From Todiramphus chloris collaris (lineage: Eukaryota; Chordata; Aves; Coraciiformes; Alcedinidae), in contig JANVCC010009942.1 in the NCBI GenBank assembly GCA_025345505.1, positions 1,443,151 through 1,507,150 on the forward strand: DNA of 64,000 bases. Reading direction: 5' to 3'. Positions 24,595 to 35,185 of this stretch are shown here, piece after piece. Every line of letters begins with the position of its first letter. Positions within the stretch are counted from its first letter, which is position 1. Position numbers and translations under genes: made by a program. The notes under the pieces are model-generated. The model saw nothing but the letters and a program-made list of their open reading frames with translations. It was not told the origin of the DNA and made no database searches.

Positions 24595-24923
24595 TGCTTC
24601 AGCAGCCTCTTGAGTGCTTAGAACGTCACAATCTTCCCCAACAAATCTAGTTTAAAGTTCCATTCATAAGTCCAGCCAGCTTATTGCTGTAAAAGCCTGG
24701 CTATTGTGTGCCTCAAACCTTGTGTGGGAGAGGAGTGGATTGCTTTTAATTCCTCTATGCGTCCCGTTCCATTTCCTTCCCTCTGCCACCCCCCCCCCGC
24801 TTTGGCTCCTTGCAGATACGCATTAACAAAAGGAAGAGATGGGTTCTGCATAGGTGGGACTCTATCTTTTCTTTATTTAAGTGCTCCTGCTGTCTGCACC
24901 ATGGGAGAGGTGTATGGCAAGCA

Positions 24924-24978
24924 CCACACTACTTCTAGCTCATGGCACACTACTTCTAGCACACTACTTCTAGCTCAC
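24924..24978. repeat. CACACTACTTCTAG tandem repeat in LTR U3
   Basis: Three imperfect copies of CACACTACTTCTAG, two followed by CTCA, lie about 50-100 bases upstream of the LTR TATA box. Repeats at this position in LTRs are often enhancer units; that role is inferred here only from position. Confidence 0.85.
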
Positions 24979-25024
24979 ACCACTTCCTGTGGAAGTTGGG
25001 AATGCCACACAGATACCTCAAGGG

Positions 25025-25031
25025 TATAAAA
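25025..25031 (+). promoter_or_regulatory. TATA box of solo LTR
   Basis: TATAAAA in the context GGGTATAAAAGGG, downstream of the U3 tandem repeat and 273 bases before the AATAAA signal. This is a textbook LTR promoter arrangement. Confidence 0.8.
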
Positions 25032-25449
25032 GGGACAGAAAAATATTGATTAGTGTGCACCCACCACTGAAGAACTGAAGACTTGGACTGATCCAGTGAG
25101 ATGTTGCTGGATCCACAGATGGTGATAACCTTTTCTCTTTACCTTTCTGTCTCTCTCTCTCTTAGTCACTCTTTCACTCCCCCTATCTTTTCCTCTTTTC
25201 TAGTAACTCTTTTCCTTGAAATTTAGTTGCACCGTAAAATAATCACCTACAAAAATAATACCTTTATCTGTACTGTTTGCTGATTGTTCCATTAGGGAGA
25301 ACTAATAAATTGTTTTGTTATTGTTCCTCAGAGTCATTGTTGTGACTTTGACACCCTGGCCACCCTTCTGTGAAAGGACAGCCTCTTTTGGGGAATCACA
25401 AAGATTCATCTCCCTCATTGTCCACTGAGTGGGACGAGACAGGGCCGTA

Positions 25450-25625
25450 AAGTCTCTTGAAATTTCTGAGTCACCTCATTACAACATCATTTGATCCTAC
25501 TTGGAACAGTAGGAACAGATGATAGTCCACAGTCTTTACCAGGCTCACCATCATGACATCACAGACATGAGCTCCCAGCAGGCAGCAAACTTCTCTAGAG
25601 CTATTTTCTGAGTGACAAATGGGTG
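25450..25625 (-). pseudogene. CR1 ORF1 (SGNH-type esterase domain) remnant
   Basis: The minus strand reads about 45 codons in frame: EVCCLLGAHVCDVMM, then LVKTVDYHLFLLFQVGSNDVVMR, then a stop. CR1 ORF1 proteins carry an SGNH-hydrolase-like domain with a G-x-N-D block; here it is GSND (antisense at 25483-25500). This identifies the 5' half of the long CR1 and shows that the original copy extended into ORF1. It is too short and interrupted to be functional. Confidence 0.7.
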
Positions 25626-25860
25626 CTTCAGTCCCTCTCAGCAAGGCATCTCCAATTAACTAACATCCTATCTACATTTCTGGAGGCACTGGTTCTAATG
25701 CAGGAGAGTGATTTGAGCAATTTTGCACTCCTGGATTCTGCCTGCTACTCACTTTCTCTTCATTCTTCATCCCCAGGGTATCTTACCTGTTACACAGGGA
25801 CACTTCAGGGAGAATGGGACAATTCCTCCTTTAGTTGGAGAAAGGCCTCATGTTAACATT

Positions 25861-27949
25861 AACCTATGTTAGGCTAAATTCTAGTGGTATTTACCACAAC
25901 AGACATAAATCATATCTCCAAAACTGAACTGCAGAACCTGACAAATCATTTACCAGTTCACAATGAAAAACTGAAGAATAAACCCAGTAAGCTAATTAAT
26001 TATTTACCAAATCTCTACACTGGGTAACTAATCTAAGATCTAGAACTCTAACATGTACTATGTACAGTACAGAATGATATAAATCATTTAATGTCCTCCC
26101 ATTGAACCAATGGCAAAAGTTCAATCTCCTTTCAACCTAATCAGAATTTTAAACAATTACTAATCCTAAATTAATTGTTTGTGTAAAGCAGAAATTAACT
26201 GAATTCACCTGATGCTTTGAAGGCAGAAGGCCAAAGATAAGAGAAAAAGATTCTTAGCAGAAATGTTTCAATCCCTGTAACTGTTTGCCAGGATATATGA
26301 GAGATTAGTCCATTTAAAATTCTGCTGCAATTATCTATCTTCATGAGGGAAATACCAGCAAATGGAGTCAGTGTTCATGAACACTTCAGAAATTGATTTA
26401 GCAAAAAGTTTTGTTTATAGTCATGCACTGAAGTATAAATAACATAGATATAACATTTAGTTTGTATCATTTAGAGGATTTCCTGCCAATATTAGGAAGA
26501 GTCCATTGCTTCTCTACACGTGACATATCATATTCACAAAAGGATTTCCCAGCCAAAAAGGTATGACAACCAATCTATGCATACTTACGATTTCATCTTG
26601 TGAAGTAATTCTGCTTGCTCATGGCTATGCTGATTTACTGCAATAATTTTAAATATTGCGGGAGTGTCACTGTAGTAGTCCTTTCTATGGGTATTTACAG
26701 TACAACAGATTCCAGGCGCAGGCTTCAGTCTACTGCAAACATTTCAACAAGGTGTTGAATTTTCTTTCTTATTTCATAATGCTCAAGACGGGTAGTTCCA
26801 CTGCATGAGGAAGGAATCTATTCTCAGTGAGAACACATCTTTTAAATAGTCTATAATTTGAATTTGTTACTTAATATTCTTACCACTGGATAAACGCTCT
26901 TTATTCAAAAGAGAAAGTTCTATGCCTTTAGCACACAGTGGACAATGAATATTGTGTTAACTTTAAATGTAATTTAGCAGAGTAATTCTCTACAGATGCA
27001 TTCCATTCTCATATTCTGTATAATAGCATTATTTTAGGAATTAGTGCTTAACAGTAAACAAAGATGTTTATTCCTACCAGCAGAAGCCTGCCAGGTGACT
27101 GGAATCTAGTTTTACAGTATGCTTTATATAGTCAAAATTTAGAGATACACTTATAATAAGAAAATAAAAATCAGAAATTTATTTAAAAGGAATTCTGTTA
27201 ATCCAGAGTATGCTGTTCTCATTACTTTCATAGACTGCTACTTTTCCATGACTATATTCAAATTCTATGCCTCATAAAATCATTATTGGTGAAAAGTTCC
27301 CAATCCAATCACAATCAGCTGTAAGAATAATAAAACCAAAGTATCAACAGAAAAAAAAAAATCAGCAGACAAACATTATGTTAAGGAAAGTGTTACAGCT
27401 GAGATCAGGGTGAGGCTGAGTCCAAAGACAGGCACTGAAGTGTCTTCTCTCCTATTCTGGAACTTTATCTTGAAATTGCCAGGGAACAGTGTCTGGAAGA
27501 GTTTTAAATCTGAATTAAAGTTTTGATTTTAAAAATAAACATGAATGATATGAAAGGGATGTTCTCCACGGCACTATTATCAACGTGTACAGGTTTCATT
27601 CTTAGTGTATTACTAATATTAAGAATTTATTTATTTGACTTCTTACAGCACAGTCCCACAGAGTTTCATATGTCTATCTGCCCTGAGCACAAAGAGTGCC
27701 TCTGCATCATGGAACTACTTGTAGGCTTGGGACTTAATTTTGAAATATTTATCTCCTTTTACTCCTTGCTCACTTGTCAGATTGCAAGAAATACAAGTAG
27801 ATGTAAATCGGTGGAAAATGTAACATATGCCAGTCAAAAGTGAAAAATGTTAAGTAAGTCTACATATATAGTATAAAGAGAAATTCAAATAAAAAGTTGA
27901 TATATTGAGAAATTTATTCTTGAAAACAGCTACTTAAGGTTTTCTAAAG
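25861..27949. other. Unique AT-rich stretch with no recognised gene
   Basis: No recognised repeat or gene. A 106-codon plus-strand frame (27523-27843) is hydrophobic in part, but it has no recognisable domain and sits in AT-rich DNA, so I treat it as a chance frame. Confidence 0.55.
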
Positions 27950-28760
27950 GGAAATCATACCACACAAAGCTAATTAAATTCTTTGAAGGGAATCACACAG
28001 TTCTGATTTAGCTAATAAACTGGACTTGGAGAAGGTTTTCTGCCAAGTCTTTTGAGAAAACTCAGAAGATAGCAAAATAATGAAAGGTCTTTGCATAAAT
28101 ATTTAGTTAAAAGAAAAGAAACAGAAGATAAGAGTAAATGGCCAGGATCTGCCTTAGCAGAATATTATCACTGGAGTTCCGTGGGGATGTGCACTGAGGT
28201 CCTTGCTCTTCAATGAATCTCTCAAAAGAAGACTGAGCAATGAAATGACAAAGTTTGATGGTGATAGTAGGTCACAGTAGTAAAAGTGGCAGATAACTTT
28301 GAAGAAGAGCAGAACACAAGCACAGGACTAGGTGACTAAACAATAAAACAGAAGCTGAAGTTTTATATAGAAAAATGTAAATTAATTCAAATGAGAAAAG
28401 AAAAAATATAACTGTATGTAAGCGTTATGAACTTATCATTAGCAATCAGCCAACTGTGGAGTTAATAGTCCAGGGAAACACAATTTCACTGCTCAGCAAT
28501 GGTTATAAAAAAACCCAATTATTTGACATTATTAGGACAGGAATAGAAAAAGAAGCAGAGCAATGGGAAAAGAAACAGAGCACATCATGATACCACTGTA
28601 TAAATAAGTATTCAGGAACATCTTGCAACTCTGCATGTAGTCCTGGTCAATCCCCATTTCAAATAGAAATGTATAGACTTCAGAGAGGTTCAGAGGCTGG
28701 CAACAACAGTGATTAAATGTATGGAAAAATTTCTTTGCAAAGTATTGCTAAATAAAATAA
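27950..28760 (+). mobile_element. Ancient CR1/L3-like LINE relic
   Basis: Highly decayed sense-strand LINE. Recognisable pieces in the right order are: 'TKLIKFFEG' (about 27965-27990), a YLDF-KAFDTV-like DLEKVFCQV (about 28025), GVPWGCALRSLLFNESL equivalent to [14 protein letters not shown] (about 28174-28225), a DGDSR block replacing F/YADD (about 28255), and 'IMIPLYK-V...SWSIPIS' equivalent to the LEYCVQ-W-P region (about 28588-28660). It is far more diverged than the other CR1 copies, so it is an old insertion. Confidence 0.6.
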
Positions 28761-28839
28761 CAATAATAACCACATTCAGAAGCAGCATGAAGAGATAGAT
28801 TAGGCTGAATCATCTGAGCCTGAGAGAAACCTCTGGCTG

Positions 28840-29060
28840 TGTCTACTCCAGCCTTCTGTTCAAAGAGAGGTCAATACTGAATCCAGAGTAGAATGCTCAG
28901 AACTTCGTCTAATTAGGTCTTTTTGGGTCATCCTCCAATGACAGAGACTGAACAGCCTCTCTGTGCAACCTGCCAATGTTAAGCTGGTCTTCAGTGAAAA
29001 GTTTTCTTCATCTTCAGTCAAAACATCCACTCTTTGCTTTGAAAGCTACTGAACTCACTG
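28840..29060 (-). mobile_element. Old CR1 3'-end relic
   Basis: The plus strand reads like the reverse complement of a CR1 3' region: 'CTCCAATGACAGAGACTGAACAGCCTCTCTG' then 'AACCTGCCAATGTTAAGCTG', 'GTGAAAAGTTTTCTTCAT', and 'TCAAAACATCCACTCTTTGCTTTGAAAG'. It has the usual order (summary sentence of the C-terminal region, then the W-N-LP region), but it is very diverged and lacks a clear tail. Confidence 0.45.
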
Positions 29061-30977
29061 ATCTTTATCAATATCTTTAGTCTCCAAATAAATATAAAAA
29101 TTACAGGAAGGAGTCATTAAATGAAGATGGCAGGAGTAAGTTTCAAAACAGACAAAAGTACATGAGTCTCCACACAGCTGGCTGAATTATAGAACTCTTG
29201 CAGATACAAAATTTTATGTAAATTCAGGAAGACACTTGGCATAGCTATCCACAGAAGCGTAATCCACTGAAGCTTCCTAATGAATGCTTGAAAGACATTA
29301 TATTTGGATAAATGAATCCTTTTTTCTCACCTGACACAGGTATTCTTACATTAATGCTCTTTTAACAAAGACCTACTAATAACATGTACCTGGTAGTGAT
29401 GGGAAACATAGATTCCAGTTTTTCAGATCAGGTTTTCTCCTTATTAATCCTATGTAATTAATGATGGCCCATCTCTCTATCCAGGACTTGTTTACACAAT
29501 GTGTATCAAATAAAGCTCTTCACAATTTTAAGCATCATGATTCTACAATCAACTTCAAATAAACTCACCCATGCTGGTCAGAGACCCAAAGAATTAGCTC
29601 TGCAGACAAGTAAGGATTTGTCAAAAATACCAATTGTTCTAAGGGTCAAGAAACCTCCTTAATGAGTGCTATCCTTCATGCTGTTATGAAAGCTGACTTT
29701 AGTACTCTGGGGCACTAGGGATTTGTGTTACTTACTACATTCAAAGTGCTCCTGAAGTATCCCCAAAGTACTTCCACCAGTACTAATCCTGACTATCTGC
29801 AGCCATATATCACTCATTTGCTACTAAGATTGTCTTGAGTATATTTTGCTAATCATTAAAAATGGTTCCAAATGTCCTGTCTCATGCTTTGCATCAGCTG
29901 ACTCCAGAGTCTAAATTAATGAATTTAAGCCATATAAGTTGGGAAGGGGAAGAAAACAAAGATAATTCCCCCAAACAAAACCAGATTAAAATCCCAAAAT
30001 TGAAGACCATAATTCTCTATCTCAGAGAAATATTGTTGCTTGTATGACTTGCTAACAAGAAATATGCCATGAAGTTCAAGGCTGCAAGTTAAACTATTTT
30101 AATAGAAAAGGTCAAGAGTCAAAATATGAATGTACCATAACTGTTTTATAACTGTCATGTCTGATTTTATGGTGGACGCCATTAATACTAGTCTTTTGTT
30201 TTAGATAATAAATCCTGAAGACGCAATCACATGTGAAAAATGAAGCAACAAAATAGTAGACACGAGGAAAGACAAAACTGGAGGATGGTTTGTAGTTAGA
30301 AACCACTATATTTTGTAGAGTCCATGAATGAAATTTAGTTCTCACAGTTACATTAACATATATTTACCTAGCTGCCATTGACATTTTGAATTTTAGAAGT
30401 ATAAAAAGATACCTGAATTAATTTCAAATTAGGATGTGATTATCATTCCTATGTTTTATTTTATCAACTGAAAGTAACTCTAGAAGTTGCTGGCTGAAGA
30501 GTTAGTTCAAGGATGTGAATATACTGAACTTATGTGGAAAAGGGAGGCTCAGATTAAAAAGGAAAGAAAGCAATGCAGTGACTCAGGCCACAGCCTAGAG
30601 CTATAAAGTACCTGAATAATCTGGTGTTTTGTTTGTTTGTTTGTTTGTTTTGGGAGGTGGGACTTTTGTGAATGGTGAAAAAAGTTGAGTAACTCTGTAG
30701 ACAGAAACATGAGAAATCTGTCAGAGTTAAAAGCTCAATAGAAAATAAATCTCTATCCCTGAAGAGAAAGATTTTATTACATTGACCTGATCTCATTTGA
30801 CTGAAAGGTATGTAAAAAATGTCTTTTTTGAAATAGGGAACAATCATATCTTTAAATTTTACTACAGATGTTGTCCAAACTACCTTTAAATAGGTAGTTT
30901 TAAATAGTTTTAAAATACCTTTAGTAGTTTTAAAATACATTTAAATAAGTAGCCATCATATTTGAGAAGTCATTGCA
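29061..30977. other. Unique AT-rich stretch with no recognised gene
   Basis: No recognised gene. It contains a (TTTG)n tract (about 30627-30651) and a local run of imperfect duplications of TAGTTTTAAAATAC-type words at about 30875-30950, which includes the small inverted repeat AAACTACC/GGTAGTTT. Confidence 0.55.
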
Positions 30978-31629
30978 GTTTGGTGAACTTCCCATATATT
31001 GGAAAAGGTGAAACATAACCCCCATTTGCAAAAAGGGGAGCAAAGAAAACCCAGGAAACTACAGACCAGTCAGCCTCACCTCTGTGCCAGGTAAAATCAT
31101 GGAGCAGATCCTCCTGGTATCTGTACTAAGGCACATGAAAAATAATGAGTTGAACAGTGACAGCCAACGTGGCTTCACTAAGGGCAAATCGTGTCTGACT
31201 AATTTGGTGCCCTTCTGTGACAGAGTTACAACTCCGGTTTATGGGAAGAGCAACTGACATCATCTGCCTGGACTTGTGCAAGGCTTTCAACACTGTCTCA
31301 TGTGACATCCTTGTCTCTAAAATGGAGAGACATGGACTTGATGGATGGACTTTTCACAAGAGTGTCCAGCAACAGGACAAGGGGAAATGGTTTTGAACTG
31401 AAGTAGAATAGGTTTAGAGTGGATCTTAGGAAGAAGTTGTGCAGTTTGAGGGTGGTGAGACTCTGGAATAGATTGCCCAGAGGGTCTGTGGATGCCCCCT
31501 CCCTGGAGGTGTTCAAGGCCAGGTTGGATGAGGCCTTGAGCAACCTAATGTAGTTGAGAAGAGTCCCTGTCCATGATCTCTGAGTTCCCATCCAGCCTAA
31601 GCCATTCTATGGTTGTATGATTCTATGAA
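30978..31629 (+). mobile_element. CR1 LINE, sense strand, internally deleted
   Basis: It starts in the RT fingers ('[21 protein letters not shown]' at about 31055-31110, '[14 protein letters not shown]') and includes the first catalytic block in decayed form ('[29 protein letters not shown]', about 31255-31340). At about 31358 it jumps to the 3' region ([12 protein letters not shown]) and on to a proper tail ending TTCTATGGTTGTATGATTCTATGAA. The middle and end of the RT and most of the C-terminal domain are missing. The next CR1 copy starts immediately after the tail. Confidence 0.9.
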
Positions 31630-33019
31630 ATACTACAGACAACTCAGTCTAAGAGCTTCACAAAATCTTGTGAAAGCGGAAGGGGATAAAACTGGACCTG
31701 CCAAAGTTGAGCAAAAGGGTGGCAGGTCATTGTTGGTCGAGAAGTCACTAGCCCGGCTCAAGTGCATCTACACAAATGCACGAAGCATGGGCAACAAACA
31801 GGAGGAGCTGGAAGCCATTGTGAAGTGCGTCCGCTATGATGTAGTCGCCATTGCAGAAACATGGTGGGATGACTCTCATGAGTGGAGTTCTGCAATGGAT
31901 GGCTATAAGCTCTATAAGCGGAATAGGCAAGATAGAAAGGGCGGTGGCATGGCTCTCTATGTTAAAGAGTGTTTTGAATGTATAGAAGTTAATAAGTGTG
32001 ATGGACTAGCTGAATGTTTATGGGTTAAGTTGAGGAAGGCCGAGGTAGATGTCCTGCTGGGGGTCTGTTATAGACCACCAAATCAGGATGAAGAGGTTGA
32101 TGAATTATTCTATGGACAACTGTCAGAAGCCACTAAATTGCAAGACCTTGTTCTTATGGGAAATCTCAACTTGCCAGACATCTGCTGGAAATATAACACA
32201 GCATACAGGAAACAGTCCAGGAGATTCCTGGACTGTGTGGAAGATAACTTCCCGACTCAGCTGGTAAGTGAGCCCACAAGGGGAGGTGTCTTGCTGGACT
32301 TGTTGCTCACAAACAGAGAGGGACTGGTGGGTAATGTGGTGGTCAGAGGCCGTCTTGGGCTTAGTGACCATGAAATAATAGAGTTTTCAATTCTTGCCCA
32401 AGTAAGGAGGGGGAGCAGCAAGACTATTACCATGGATTTCCAAAGGGCAGACTTCAACCTGTTTAGGACACTGGTTGAGAAAGTCCCTTGGAGTACAGTC
32501 CTAGAGGGCAAGGGGGTCCAGGAAGGCTGGACTGTTTTTAAAAAGGAACTCTTAAAGGCCCAGAAGCAGGCTGTCCCCATGTGTCGCAAGATGAACCGGC
32601 AGGGAGAACGACCAGCCTGGCTAAATGGGGAGTTTCTGGCGGAACTTAGGAGGAAGAGGAGAGTCTACCACCTTTGGAAGAAGGGACAGGCTACTCAAGA
32701 AGAGTACAGGGATTTAGTTAGCTTGTGTAGAAAGAACATTAGGGGGGCAAAAGCTCAATTAGAACTCAGCCTGGCCACCGCTGCAAGAGACAACAGAAAG
32801 AGTTTTTACAAATATATTAATAACAAAAAAAGAACTAGGGAAAATCTCCATCCCTTACTGGATGCAAGGGGGAACTTTGTTATCATGGATGAGGAAAAGG
32901 CTGATGCTGACTTAATGCCTTCTTTGCCTCAGTCTTTAATAGTCAGTCTGGTTATCCTCATGGCATTCAATCCCCTGAACTGGAAGACAGGCATGGAGAC
33001 CAGAACAGTCCCCTCATAA
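31613..33019 (+). pseudogene. CR1 ORF2 endonuclease and linker, 468-codon frame
   Basis: An uninterrupted frame covers the CR1 APE-type endonuclease and the linker to the RT. Landmarks are ARLKCIYTNARSM (residues 47-59, metal-site Asn 55), AETWWD with catalytic Glu 82, RKGGGMALYVKE, YRPPNQDEE, LVLMGNLNLPDICW (179-192), SDHE (251-254) and RPAWLNGE (333-340). At 184 the expected Asp of the G-D-F/L-N motif is Asn, so the nuclease is probably inactive. About 2 extra bases near 32901-32915 throw the end out of frame. The first 15-20 codons come from the neighbouring CR1 tail, so the start Met is not meaningful. Confidence 0.9.
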
Positions 33020-33027
33020 TCCAGGAA

Positions 33028-33300
33028 GTGGTAGTTAATGATCTTCTAAGCCAACTGGAAACCTACAAGTCTATGGGGCCAGATGGGATCCACCCGAGAG
33101 TGCTGAGGGAATTGGCAGAGGAACTTACCAAGCCTCTCTCTGTCATTTATCAGTGCTTCTGGTCAACTGGGGAGGTCCCAGATGACTGGAGACTTGCCAA
33201 TGTGACACTCATCTATAAGAAGGGCAGGAAGGATGATCCAGGGAACTACAGGCCTGTCAGCCTGACTCAGTCCCAGGAAAGACTATTGAGGACATCTTGA
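33028..33300 (+). pseudogene. CR1 RT finger region remnant
   Basis: 90 codons from [27 protein letters not shown] through [21 protein letters not shown] and NYRPVSLT. The frame is then lost by a single-base deletion relative to the copy at 60848-62164. It continues the endonuclease frame upstream after a roughly 2-base insertion. It is a pseudogene segment of the same CR1. Confidence 0.88.
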
Positions 33301-33483
33301 GGGTGATGACACAGCAAGTGCAGGACAATGGGGGGATCAGGCCCAGCTAACATGGGTTCATGAAGGGCAAGTCCTGTTTAATCAACCTGATCTCCTTCTA
33401 TGATCAGGTGACCCACCTAGTGGATGAGGGCAAGGTGGTGGATGTTGTCTACCTGGACTTCAGGAAGGCATTTGACACCGTTT

Positions 33484-33883
33484 NNNNNNNNNNNNNNNNN
33501 NNNNNNNNNNNNNNNNNNNNNNNNNNNNNNNNNNNNNNNNNNNNNNNNNNNNNNNNNNNNNNNNNNNNNNNNNNNNNNNNNNNNNNNNNNNNNNNNNNNN
33601 NNNNNNNNNNNNNNNNNNNNNNNNNNNNNNNNNNNNNNNNNNNNNNNNNNNNNNNNNNNNNNNNNNNNNNNNNNNNNNNNNNNNNNNNNNNNNNNNNNNN
33701 NNNNNNNNNNNNNNNNNNNNNNNNNNNNNNNNNNNNNNNNNNNNNNNNNNNNNNNNNNNNNNNNNNNNNNNNNNNNNNNNNNNNNNNNNNNNNNNNNNNN
33801 NNNNNNNNNNNNNNNNNNNNNNNNNNNNNNNNNNNNNNNNNNNNNNNNNNNNNNNNNNNNNNNNNNNNNNNNNNNNNNNNNNN
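33484..33883. other. Assembly gap (400 N)
   Basis: Exactly 400 undetermined bases inside the CR1 RT domain. Sequence before the gap ends in the first RT catalytic block, and sequence after it is the CR1 3' end in the same orientation. The round size suggests an estimated gap length. A complete copy would need roughly 1.0-1.3 kb here, so either the gap is underestimated or this copy is internally deleted. Confidence 0.98.
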
Positions 33884-34172
33884 GTTGGTCTCTTCTCTAA
33901 AATTAGTAATGATAGGACAAGGGGGAATGGGCTCAAGTTGCATCAGGGGAGGTTTAGATTAGATATTATGAGGAAATTCTTCACTGAGGGGGTGGTTAGG
34001 CACTGGAACAGGCTGCTCAGGGAGGTGGTGGAGTCACCATCCCTGGAGGTGTTTAAAGAACGATTAGATGTGGAGCTTGAGGATATGGTGTAGTGGTTGA
34101 GAAATGCTAGGACAAAGGTTGGACTTGATGACCCTGGAGGTCCTTTCCAACCATAATGTTTCTATGATAGAT

Positions 34173-35185
34173 CTTCACAAAGTCTTCTGTTGCATCAGTC
34201 ATTGCATCTTTTGAGGCCAGACATTACTGAAAGGAGTTGCCACATAAGAGAAAACACAAATCCCAGCAGAGGAAGTAAATCATGTATTAGGAGTCAAGTC
34301 TAGATTTCCAAGGTGAATTACCAAATTTCATTACAAGCAGAAAATAATAACCTGAAAAATAAAGCATGTACACATATATGTTTACTCCCCTCATATGTAT
34401 TTTTATTTTTAATTTATCAGAATAAGATTTTTTTTTTTCAGAATAAAGACATAATCTTACTTTTTTGTTTTTTGTTTCAAGATACTCTCTCCCCAAAGGG
34501 CTGATACTATTAGAATAGCTGCACAGAATTATATAAAAGCAAATATAATTGAGCAATATATTTTCCTCCACTACATTTAAAATCTGAATATGCAGAATTT
34601 GCTGCAAGATTAAGTGTTCAAGTAGGCAAAATAATAATCCAATACTACTTTAACATCATTTATTTTCCTTTCCTCCCCCTCCCAGTAGATTCATAACCAC
34701 TTGACAATAAAGCCCAAAGTAGAAGAATCTATGTCAGGAAGTAGAGGGGAAAGAGTAACACAGTTTTCTAACAGAGAAGGGGGGAGCAAGTCATGGCTAT
34801 TAATTGTCTCAGTGTAGGAATTTGACTTATCAGAAAACTAGATTTCTTACATATTGAGCGGAGAAGAGGGCACACTCCCATGTTAAATGCTCTGAATTGC
34901 CCTGGAAATTCCCTAGTCAGTGGGAAACACAAGCTCACAACCTGGGCGTCTGAACAGAATATCTCTGGTATGACTGCCAATGATCCCCTTCATATCCCAG
35001 AAGGAACTGTATTGCAAGCAACTCTACATTGATGCCTAAAAGTTCTCCCTTTGTTACTTCTTTATCTGTTCATGGGAGCTGTAAACAATATTCCACATTC
35101 AGATAAATTACTTCAACAGAAATACCAGCTACCTTGTCAAATTAAACTATATTTAGAAGACTGTGAATTACATACAACTACTACA
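34173..35185. other. Unique AT-rich stretch with no recognised gene
   Basis: No gene or repeat recognised. Short frames on both strands have no recognisable domain. Confidence 0.5.

Larger units (their letters stand above)
24611..25380 (+). mobile_element. Solo LTR inserted in CR1 (family C)
   Basis: A 770-base insertion flanked by an exact 6-bp duplication GCCTCT (24605-24610 and 25381-25386). It begins TGAGTGCTTAG and ends GAAAGGACA. It has TATAAAA at 25025-25031, a T/C-rich stretch after it and AATAAA at 25304-25309, 76 bases before the end, as expected for U3-R-U5. U3 contains a CACACTACTTCTAG tandem repeat. The antisense CR1 is continuous when the insert is removed. The 6-bp duplication fits class II (ERVK-like) elements. 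No internal sequence remains. Confidence 0.92.
21270..25860 (-). mobile_element. Long antisense CR1 LINE interrupted by two solo LTRs
   Basis: The longest CR1 in the window, read on the minus strand from an ORF1 remnant (about 25620 down to 25450), through ORF2 start and endonuclease (24594-24186: LKCFYTNAHSM, DYKLFRTKRQGRRGGG), linker, RT (22396-21929: MIYWEFCRALDTVPH, VPQGLVLGSVLF, SVDDTRL) and the C-terminal domain to about 21270. Two LTRs split it at 22464-22907 and 24611-25380, each with an exact 6-bp duplication. Removing them leaves about 3.4 kb. There are many stops and frameshifts, and the first catalytic aspartate is replaced (YWEF for YLDF), so it is dead. The 3' tail is missing or unrecognisable. 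Confidence 0.9.
31630..34172 (+). mobile_element. CR1 LINE, sense strand, with assembly gap
   Basis: A 2.5-kb sense CR1 from just upstream of ORF2 to a proper 3' end (CCAACCATAATGTTTCTATGATA). It carries the endonuclease frame, then (after the frameshift) [42 protein letters not shown], and [16 protein letters not shown] to [11 protein letters not shown], where a 400-base run of N begins. After the gap come only the last coding segment and the tail. There is a 1-base loss near 33265 and an in-frame TAA at 33348-33350. It is very similar to the 60769-62163 copy, so the two are the same relatively young subfamily. Confidence 0.93.

Noticed and set aside
27523-27843. 106-codon frame with hydrophobic segments
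   Set aside because: AT-rich DNA easily encodes hydrophobic residues. There is no recognised domain, and nothing in the context supports an exon.
33360-33962. 200-codon frame across the first gap
   Set aside because: Most of it is N. Only the first ~41 codons (CR1 RT) are real sequence, and the part after the gap is in an unrelated frame.
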